Positions 25,213 through 32,143 of a DNA stretch of 46,354 nt are shown here, piece by piece (position 1 is the first letter of the stretch; each line of letters starts with the position of its first letter). Source of the stretch: Verrucomicrobiia bacterium (GTDB lineage Bacteria; Verrucomicrobiota; Verrucomicrobiia; Limisphaerales; JAEYXS01). The translations under genes and the position numbers were made by a program. The notes beneath the pieces are model-generated. The model saw nothing but the letters and a program-made list of their open reading frames with translations, had not been told where the DNA came from and did not search any database. The stretch spans positions 1 to 46,354 of the forward strand of contig DASWYF010000004.1 of the NCBI GenBank assembly GCA_036405135.1, in the 5' to 3' direction.

Positions 25213-26472
25213 TTAGAACAGGTAAGAGATGCCCGCGCCCACGAGGAAGCGGCTGGAGGTCGTGCCGAACGCATTGCCGAGCGACGAGTTGTCGAAACGG
25301 ACTTCAGGCTGAATCTTGATGTAAGGCACCGGTTTGATGTTCAACGTCACAGCGATGCTCTGAATCTCTTGGCCAGCGTTGGCCGCGAACGCGAAACCGG
25401 CAGGACCAACGCCCGCTGTACCAGCACCTTCGGAATCATTCAGATATTCCGCACGGACACCCAAACCCACTTTTTCAGTGAAGGCATAGGACATCCACAG
25501 ACCCGCTGAGGTCAGCGTAGAACCGCCGACACCCGTGCCGTCGAAGTCGAAGTAATCGAGTTCCGTTCCGAAGCCGAGCTTGTCCGTGGCCTTGAAGCCA
25601 GCGAGCAAGGAACCGCCACGCACGGAGCCAGCACCTTCACGGCTGCTGAAACCGATCAGGCTGAACCAGAGCTTGTCCGTCGGCTTGATACCGATGGCAC
25701 CCATGACAGCCTTGTTGATGTTGCCATCCACCGGACCGGCATACATGCCGTTCTGCACGCGGACCTTGAAGTCCACCTTCTCGGTGAACGCATAGCCGAG
25801 CTGCACGCCGGCTGAAGGACCGTTACCCGTGAAGAACCACTGGTAGCCCTGGGAGAAGTTGTCATTCACCGCACCACCATCACCCGACTCATAGTTGAGC
25901 AGGGAGATGAGTTGACCGGCTTTGACGTTCAAGCCCGTGCCGATCGGCACGTTCATTTCCACATAAGCCTCGCGCAGTTCATCGAAGCCCTGCACCGCAC
26001 CGCCGGTATTCACCATGGGCGCATCCTCACCGAAGATGAGGGAGACTTTGTAACCGAAATCAAATTCATCACCGCTCGCCTCGACGGGCGCGCTGGCGAG
26101 GGTCAGCTTGACCTTGTTGATGGAGAAGGAACCGTTGTTATTGTTCCAGACGTTGCCCACCACGTTGCCCGCTTCGTTGTCAGCCGTATCCCAGAAGTAG
26201 GAGGCCGTCACGAAACCTGTCATGGTGATGTCACCCAGCGCCTTCACCGAACCCGCACCGTCACCCTTGGCAACCAAACCTTCTTTCACAGCGAGGTCTT
26301 CCAAGGCTTCGAGGCGTTTCTTCAGGATGTCATTTTCCTTTTCCAGCTTTTCCAGGCGTTTGCTGCCTTCAGGAGCCGATTCAGCTTTCACGCTGAGTGT
26401 AGGGATCAAGGCGAGAACCGCCGCCGCTAAACACGCATTGAGAGTAGAACTCTTTAGTCGCTTGTATTTCAT
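25213..26472 (-). CDS. Outer-membrane porin of the urea-uptake operon
   Basis: This 419-residue protein has a signal peptide (about 1-30), a coiled-coil segment (about 35-68; KRLEKLEKENDILKKRLEAL) and then a barrel. Alternating amphipathic strands run to the C-terminal aromatic residue (SYLF), the usual signature for outer-membrane insertion. The strands carry typical porin turns such as GYAFTEKVDFKVRVQNG and SYAFTEKVGLGVRAEY. The coiled coil may anchor it to peptidoglycan or mediate trimerisation. It is the first gene of the urea block, so it is probably the channel for urea or short amides, comparable to FmdC-like porins. The substrate is inferred from position. Confidence 0.85.
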   Translation of the reverse strand: MKYKRLKSSTLNACLAAAVLALIPTLSVKAESAPEGSKRLEKLEKENDILKKRLEALEDLAVKEGLVAKGDGAGSVKALGDITMTGFVTASYFWDTADNEAGNVVGNVWNNNNGSFSINKVKLTLASAPVEASGDEFDFGYKVSLIFGEDAPMVNTGGAVQGFDELREAYVEMNVPIGTGLNVKAGQLISLLNYESGDGGAVNDNFSQGYQWFFTGNGPSAGVQLGYAFTEKVDFKVRVQNGMYAGPVDGNINKAVMGAIGIKPTDKLWFSLIGFSSREGAGSVRGGSLLAGFKATDKLGFGTELDYFDFDGTGVGGSTLTSAGLWMSYAFTEKVGLGVRAEYLNDSEGAGTAGVGPAGFAFAANAGQEIQSIAVTLNIKPVPYIKIQPEVRFDNSSLGNAFGTTSSRFLVGAGISYLF

Positions 26473-26499
26473 AGGTTGGTTTTTACTTGGCGTAAATCA

Positions 26500-26516
26500 G
26501 TTCGTGACGCACGAAC
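26500..26516. promoter_or_regulatory. Perfect palindrome in the porin leader
   Basis: GTTCGTG and CACGAAC flank ACG. It lies 28 bp upstream of the porin start codon and just downstream of the predicted transcription start. It could be an operator or a leader hairpin. Confidence 0.55.
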
Positions 26517-26532
26517 CAGTGAAGCGCTCTTT

Positions 26533-26549
26533 AGCGTGGGTGATGCCAA
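26533..26549 (-). promoter_or_regulatory. Sigma-54-like promoter of the urea block
   Basis: On the minus strand TTGGCATCACCCACGCT has the invariant GG and GC pairs at the 12-base distance required by sigma-54, with a good -24 half (TTGGCA) and a poor -12 half (ACGC instead of TTGC). Transcription would start near 26523, about 50 bases before the porin ATG. Sigma-54 control would fit nitrogen-regulated urea use. No clear NtrC site was found. Confidence 0.45.
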
Positions 26550-26705
26550 CCCTTAAGAAATCCCCGCCTTTCAAATGAAAGAAATTCATCCGCACACACC
26601 AAGCGCTTCATAACCAACCTAAAAACCTCGAATTTATTGGGAAATTTTCACGCGCATTAAAACATTAAGGATTCTAACGCATGGGTTTCATACCTCTCTT
26701 GAGAA

Positions 26706-26723
26706 TGTAACATGATTGTAACA
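26706..26723. promoter_or_regulatory. Tandem direct repeat resembling a Pho box
   Basis: TGTAACA-TGAT-TGTAACA is a pair of identical 7-mers with 11-bp periodicity. This is the geometry of PhoB/OmpR-family response-regulator sites. It lies 234 bp upstream of the porin start. Confidence 0.4.
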
Positions 26724-26890
26724 CCCCTTTCCCTACCAAACGCTGCGTACACTCCTTACCCAACGTGAGCAAAAATCTACAACCCCTTTTCAACAGCCAT
26801 CGTTAATCAAAACCACTTCCAACTTTGTTAGGGAAATATAGTGCCGCAATCACCTACAAACCTTCACACAACTCGGGAAATGTCAGTCAC

Positions 26891-28288
26891 CTACGGAGAA
26901 ACCTTTAATACTCGATAAAACCGTCGTTCCGTCCCCGAAGCATCCATTACCGTGATTTCTTGAGTGCTCGCCAAAACAGGGGTGTCTAAATTTAACCACG
27001 CACTCGAATCCAACGCAGTTTTATACTGTAATTGATAGCGTTGCCCGATCACTCCACTCCATTTGATCTGCCTCACATTGACATTCGCTTCTACTCTAAC
27101 AGTAAATGGCACAAACACTTGTCGGAGCGTTTGATTATAACTGTCCGATACCACCAGATTTCCCTTCGCATCGAAAGCCAGCCCGTAAGGATTGAAATAC
27201 TTCCCCGCCCCATTCACGCCATCCATCAAACCCGCCTGCCGCCCCCATCCGCTCACGGTGCTGACCATCCCATCCCGCGTAATCTTTCGCAGCACATGGT
27301 TACGCGAATCCGCCACATACAGATTCCCTGCGTGATCAAATGCCAACCCGGCCGGATTCCAGAATCGCGCTTGAAAGCCTAGCCCATCCGTCCAATCAGC
27401 CACACCCGTCTGCCCAGCTAATGTCGTCACCATTCCATTCGTTCCCAAGCAACGGATGACGTGATTGAACCCATCCGAGATGAACACGCGTCCATCTGCC
27501 GCTACCGCGACATCCACCGGCCCATTGAACTTCGCGCTCGCCGCCGCTCCATCCACTGCCCCCCAAACATCAGGCGTGCCTGCAGCCAACTCTACGATCC
27601 CGGTTGAAGTGATCTTTCGAATCGTGTGACTCCCGCTATCCGCCACCCACACATTTCCCGCCGCATCCCGCTTCAATCCCAACGGCGAATGAAACCGCGC
27701 CTGCGATAGAGGCCCATTCGTATTTCCCGGCGTTCCTGCCAAACCTGCATATGTCGTGACCGCACCGTTCATCGCCACACGACGCAAGATATGATTCCCC
27801 GTATCCGCCACGAGCAGCGCACCATCCCCTGCAATCGTCAGTCCGAAGGGCGTATCAAACTTCACTCCTGATCCGCTGCCATTCGCAAAGCCTGCCTGTC
27901 CCACCGTCCCCGCTAACAACGACACAGTCCCATCCATCGCCACCTTGCGGATAACATGATTTCGCGAATCCGCCACGAACAGATTCCCCTGCGCATCAAA
28001 CACCAACCCCGCCGGATCATTGAACTTCGCCGCCGATAAAGGCCCATTCACATACCCAGGAGAACCGTCACCCGGATTCAGAGTCGTCACGGCATCCTGT
28101 GCTTGCAGCGAAACAGCCATCAGCAGAATCAACAAACAAACGGCATACAGATTCCCGCACACCCACACGCGTGATTTAAGAACACGGCGTACAAATGTTA
28201 CCCCTCTCCCCTCAACGGGGAGAGGGCCGGGGTGAGAGGTGAGCGCGCCCACCTCATCACAACCGCCATGTCGCATCCATCTCATCAT
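26891..28288 (-). CDS. NHL-repeat beta-propeller protein, exported
   Basis: The 465-residue frame encodes six NHL-type repeats of about 55 residues, each with variants of NPAGLAFDHAGNLYVADSRNHVLRKI followed by G-x-V-[ST]-x-x-[AS]G. A 60-residue beta-sandwich tail (YQLQYKTALDSSAWLNLDTP ending RRFYRVLKV) is common in verrucomicrobial secreted proteins. A hydrophobic export segment lies at about 48-62 (AVCLLILLMAVSLQAQ). The ATG at 28288 has GGAG at good spacing, but the first 30 residues include SHPGPLPVEGRG, the translation of a dispersed repeat (28200-28243). GTG codons at 28168 or 28162 are alternative starts giving a normal-length signal peptide. It follows the decaheme gene by 20 bp on the same strand. 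Confidence 0.88.
   Translation of the reverse strand: MMRWMRHGGCDEVGALTSHPGPLPVEGRGVTFVRRVLKSRVWVCGNLYAVCLLILLMAVSLQAQDAVTTLNPGDGSPGYVNGPLSAAKFNDPAGLVFDAQGNLFVADSRNHVIRKVAMDGTVSLLAGTVGQAGFANGSGSGVKFDTPFGLTIAGDGALLVADTGNHILRRVAMNGAVTTYAGLAGTPGNTNGPLSQARFHSPLGLKRDAAGNVWVADSGSHTIRKITSTGIVELAAGTPDVWGAVDGAAASAKFNGPVDVAVAADGRVFISDGFNHVIRCLGTNGMVTTLAGQTGVADWTDGLGFQARFWNPAGLAFDHAGNLYVADSRNHVLRKITRDGMVSTVSGWGRQAGLMDGVNGAGKYFNPYGLAFDAKGNLVVSDSYNQTLRQVFVPFTVRVEANVNVRQIKWSGVIGQRYQLQYKTALDSSAWLNLDTPVLASTQEITVMDASGTERRFYRVLKVSP
28200..28243. repeat. GC-rich palindromic intergenic repeat, copy 2
   Basis: CCCTCTCCCC (28202-28211) and GGGGAGAGGG (28217-28226) form a perfect 10-bp stem with loop TCAAC, followed by CCGGGGTGAGAGGTGAG. 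It matches copy 1 at 14985-15025 and lies within the apparent 5' coding part of the NHL gene. Confidence 0.82.
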
Positions 28289-28308
28289 TATAATTCACTC
28301 CACACCAA

Positions 28309-31300
28309 TCACCGTCCTCGCCGCATCAAACGCTCCGCCATAGGCTTCATCATCACCGGCTCAGGCTGCCGTTCCGCTGCCAACGTCGGCTTCACCTCTG
28401 CACCTGCCTTAGTCACCAGCTTGCCTTCGCGCATGTAAACATCTTCCACATAGTAAGGCTCACCCGTGCTGCGCGCGCCACCATCCTTCGGCGCATGTCG
28501 CAGGAACTTCATCATCTCTTCGTAATTGAACGGACGTGAACCGCGCCGACCAAACACTACCGTCTGGTTGCCCGATTCATCCACTACGCGATCCCGATCC
28601 AACCCTCGCGACACCGCAATCGCCGGTTCATGCGTGTGATACGTGGCGATGAGTTTTGGATTCGGTTTTGGGCTGAAGCCCATGTGTTGCGGCACGTTTT
28701 CCGGCGAGATCAGCTGGATGACGCGCAACCCGTTCTTCCCATCCGCCACCAGCGCGAACATCGAGGCATTCACCGACCCGATCTGCACCGCGCGCACATC
28801 GTTCAACTGCCCTTCCGCCGTGTAAGCCATTTCCAAGCGTGGCTTCGTAGGGTTCTCGATATCGATGATCGCCAAGCCCTCCGCTCCATTCGGCACATAA
28901 GCGTACGTCCGCGCCACATAGAGTCGCCCGGCTGATTTCATCGGCACCTGTGCGCCTGTCACCAGACTCGGCGTCACCGGATTCGTGATGTCCACCACCT
29001 TCAATCCCTCCGCATCCGTGATAAACGCGTAACGGAACTGCACCGCGATGGCCTTCGGCGAATTCAAGCCCGCCGTCAATTCCCCCACGAGCTTCGGCGC
29101 GCTCGGCTTGCTCACATCCACCACGAACAATCCCTTCTCGCTGACGACATACAGGTTATGTCCTGCCATGAAGCTATGCATCGCACCTGTAAGTTTACCG
29201 TCAGGATTGAACTTCGTCACATCGCTCTCGCGGAAGAAGTTATTGGAAGGGTTTCCATCTACCAACGTGCCCACGAACACGACCACCAAACCCTCTTCTT
29301 TATCCGTCACATACACCGAGCCATAACTCAGGCTGATCGGTTGCTCCTCATTCTCCGGCAGGCGTTCTCGCAAGGGATCGATACCCAGCGTGCTAGGCAA
29401 GGTCACAGAGGTTGCATACTTCGTGCGCACATAGGTCTTCTGTCCCAGCGGCGAAACCGGTGACGTCACGATGCGTTCGGAGAATCCCTTGTGATCGATG
29501 TTCGCCACATCAAACACCCCAAACCCGCCCGGCCCATTCGCCGTGTAGAGATATTCCCCGCGCAAGGTCAGATCGAGTATCTCGTGCGCGTGATGGTGAT
29601 GCGCTTCTTTCAACTCACCTTTGTTTTTCTCCGTATGCGCCTTGAAGTTATCCGGATATGCCAGCCGTTGCAGGTTGCTGCCGATGGCCGCTTGCGGTTC
29701 CTCTTGCTCCGTCCACACCACTGCGTGCAAGCCGTCCTTGCCCGCACCGACATACGCATAGCGACCGAAGAAATTCACCGTGCCCGTGCCGAAGCCGAGC
29801 AACTGCGTCATGATCGCGTTGTTGTCATTATCCTTCGCCACGTGACAGTCCGTGCAATTCTTCGTCGTGCCCACACCGCTCGTTGTGTGTGGGAAATGCG
29901 GATTGAATGCCTGCCCGCTGTAGCCTTCCGCCGACACGGTTTGCTGCTGCGAATAGATCCACTCACGATTCTGGTTCTGTGAACCGACGACCACCGCACT
30001 CGATGACCGTAACACGGCCATGCGATTGCTCTTCACCGTGCTGTCCACGCCCAGCATATACACATCATCCCGCACCACCTGTGGATTATAAGAGGTGTAA
30101 TTGCGCGTGGTCATGCCCTCGAACTTGTTCAAGGCCACCTTCTGATTCGCCTTCATCGGCAAGTGGCAACCGAAGCAACTCGTGGCCCATGAGGTGTGGC
30201 ACACTTGGCACGTGATCTTGCTGTTATCATGCGCGAGCTGATCCGGACAGGATTTCGGTTCCGGCACGCTGCCCCAGTTCTTACCGTCCAGGCGCAGTGT
30301 CTTGGCGAAAGCCGCTTTCGCGTTGTAACGCTCAGATTGAGGATCTACCACATCCGCCGTCTGCGGCACCTCCCAACGCACATCTGGCGAAAGACTGCTG
30401 CGTTGATACAGCTTCTTGCCTTCGCGGACAAAACGTGGGCCCCACGCTGTTGTGCTGTGGTTCAGATCAATCTTCCCGGCATTACCCGAAGTGATCAGCG
30501 TTGGTCGTTGGCTCACCGAGCCGTGGCAATCAATGCACTCGATGGTCGTCGCGGCACGCGGCTCTACATAGAGATTACCATTGCCGTGTACATCCGTCTC
30601 GAAATGACAGTCTACGCAGTGCATGCCCTTCGCCAAGTGGATGTCTTTCAAGTGAACTCCTTTGGAGAATTTATGCGGATCTTCAGGATCCACCACTTTA
30701 TCATTCTCATCCAGCATGTTGCCTTTGCGGTCCTTCTTAAAAATCGCACGGAAGATCCAGCCGTGGCCGTGATAATCGGCAAACTGCGTGTGTTTCAGTT
30801 TCGGATTTAGTTCTGCCACCTTCTCCAAGAAATCCAGATCGCCCCACAAGCCGCGCGCAGCCGCTGCCTCGGGATTCTTCCGAACGGCATTCACCATTTC
30901 GGCATCCGTCGGATTCTTCTGCTTCTTCGGATACATGTGTTCGCCATCGCTCTCCTGATCCCACCAGGTGTAGCCAAGGTACGGGTTCACGAAGAGATTG
31001 CCCTGGTGCATGTGGCAATTCATGCACTGGCTCGTCGGGATGGCGCGTGTGAACTCGTGCTTGATCGGATGCCCGCGCTCATTCTTGCGGATGGATTCAT
31101 CCCCGCTGAAGCTCAGCCCTTGGTGGCCATACTTGAAATACCAACTGGAATGCGTGGGTGAACGGTCATTCGCATACACCACATGACACGCTGTGCAACC
31201 GCTGGAACGGTAGTCACCGGGATGATTGTTCGAGCCCATGAAATCGAGCAACGGATCGTGCAAACGTGTCTTCTGCAAGTTGAGGAATACCGGGTCGATG

Positions 31301-32136
31301 CGGTTCAGCGTACCCAATCCGCGATCAGACAACCGGCGTAAAGGCTTGCCTGGTGGCTCTGTCACTGTCGGCACACCGAGTTGCAATTGCTTCTCTCCGC
31401 CCTTCTCGAAGATGCGCAGGATATTTCCCGGCTGGCTGAGCGCGAAACGCGGTAACGGATCGAGGAACGGCACGATGCCGTGATACTTCGTATCTTCCGG
31501 TGTCACGGGTGTGGGATTCACCAAGCGCAACGGCACTCCGTTCGGTCCATAGGCTTGGCCGTAATGATAATTCTTATTCGGTGTGCTGCCGTTGTTGTAG
31601 AGCGCCGCGCCCCAGAGCATCGCACCATGCCGCATCATGCTGTGGCCGACATCTTTCACTTCCTTCTGATGGCACAAACCGCACGCCTTGTCCGCTACGC
31701 GCAAGTCACCCGGATTCACGAACTGCACAAACTCCGGCGATTCCTGATTCAGCAACACGGAGGAATCATTCGGATTGGCTGACGTCACCCAGAGTTCTGG
31801 AAAGCGAGGTTCCACATGTGCCTTCCGCATCGTCAGTCCGGGAGCGGGATTGCCACCGTGACAGTCCGTGCAGCCGAGTACGACGTTGGGAGATTTATGC
31901 ATCGTGTGATTGTCCGAGCCTTTATGGCATTCGATGCAACCACGACTCTTCAAGTGCGCCGCATCACGCGGTTGATCGACCCAGTTGATGGGCGGCAAGG
32001 CACGCGGCTCTTTCGGGAATTCAAGCGGCACGGAGATCGGCGGTCCGTAGCCTGTGCTCACTTCCACAGCCCACAACGATCCGGAGAAGGCGATCGCCAT
32101 CACCAGCCATGCCAGAAGGAATCTCATCTGTTTCAT
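28309..32136 (-). CDS. Decaheme c-type cytochrome fused to LVIVD-like beta-propeller
   Basis: This 1275-residue exported protein has a signal peptide (about 1-23) and ten CxxCH heme-c motifs, the first at 67-71 (CIECH) and the last at 761-765 (CTDCH). The others in order are CTDCH, CGLCH, CTACH, CMNCH, CVDCH, CIDCH, CQVCH and CFGCH. Many further histidines could be distal ligands. From about 775 to 1180 the protein has LVIVD-type propeller blades (GYAYVPNGAEGLAIIDIENP-like repeats such as FRYAFITDAEGLKVVDITNP), which occur in surface proteins. A basic tail of about 90 residues ends the protein. It begins 7 bp after the beta-barrel gene, so the pair is co-translated. This suggests an outer-surface electron-transfer protein; no terminal substrate is evident. 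Confidence 0.92.
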   Translation of the reverse strand: MKQMRFLLAWLVMAIAFSGSLWAVEVSTGYGPPISVPLEFPKEPRALPPINWVDQPRDAAHLKSRGCIECHKGSDNHTMHKSPNVVLGCTDCHGGNPAPGLTMRKAHVEPRFPELWVTSANPNDSSVLLNQESPEFVQFVNPGDLRVADKACGLCHQKEVKDVGHSMMRHGAMLWGAALYNNGSTPNKNYHYGQAYGPNGVPLRLVNPTPVTPEDTKYHGIVPFLDPLPRFALSQPGNILRIFEKGGEKQLQLGVPTVTEPPGKPLRRLSDRGLGTLNRIDPVFLNLQKTRLHDPLLDFMGSNNHPGDYRSSGCTACHVVYANDRSPTHSSWYFKYGHQGLSFSGDESIRKNERGHPIKHEFTRAIPTSQCMNCHMHQGNLFVNPYLGYTWWDQESDGEHMYPKKQKNPTDAEMVNAVRKNPEAAAARGLWGDLDFLEKVAELNPKLKHTQFADYHGHGWIFRAIFKKDRKGNMLDENDKVVDPEDPHKFSKGVHLKDIHLAKGMHCVDCHFETDVHGNGNLYVEPRAATTIECIDCHGSVSQRPTLITSGNAGKIDLNHSTTAWGPRFVREGKKLYQRSSLSPDVRWEVPQTADVVDPQSERYNAKAAFAKTLRLDGKNWGSVPEPKSCPDQLAHDNSKITCQVCHTSWATSCFGCHLPMKANQKVALNKFEGMTTRNYTSYNPQVVRDDVYMLGVDSTVKSNRMAVLRSSSAVVVGSQNQNREWIYSQQQTVSAEGYSGQAFNPHFPHTTSGVGTTKNCTDCHVAKDNDNNAIMTQLLGFGTGTVNFFGRYAYVGAGKDGLHAVVWTEQEEPQAAIGSNLQRLAYPDNFKAHTEKNKGELKEAHHHHAHEILDLTLRGEYLYTANGPGGFGVFDVANIDHKGFSERIVTSPVSPLGQKTYVRTKYATSVTLPSTLGIDPLRERLPENEEQPISLSYGSVYVTDKEEGLVVVFVGTLVDGNPSNNFFRESDVTKFNPDGKLTGAMHSFMAGHNLYVVSEKGLFVVDVSKPSAPKLVGELTAGLNSPKAIAVQFRYAFITDAEGLKVVDITNPVTPSLVTGAQVPMKSAGRLYVARTYAYVPNGAEGLAIIDIENPTKPRLEMAYTAEGQLNDVRAVQIGSVNASMFALVADGKNGLRVIQLISPENVPQHMGFSPKPNPKLIATYHTHEPAIAVSRGLDRDRVVDESGNQTVVFGRRGSRPFNYEEMMKFLRHAPKDGGARSTGEPYYVEDVYMREGKLVTKAGAEVKPTLAAERQPEPVMMKPMAERLMRRGR

Positions 32137-32143
32137 GGTAAAT

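Larger units (their letters stand above)
26473..26890. other. 418-bp gene-free regulatory region
   Basis: No credible reading frame is present. The spacer separates the 3' end of the NHL-repeat gene from the 5' end of the porin-urt-ure block. It is A/T-rich and contains a sigma-54-like promoter, a perfect 17-bp palindrome and a tandem 7-bp direct repeat, listed separately. Confidence 0.75.

Noticed and set aside
26840..26860. Second sigma-54-like site (GGCAC half) in the regulatory region
   Set aside because: The -12 half reads TTCC, missing the essential GC, and it lies about 370 bp from the porin start.
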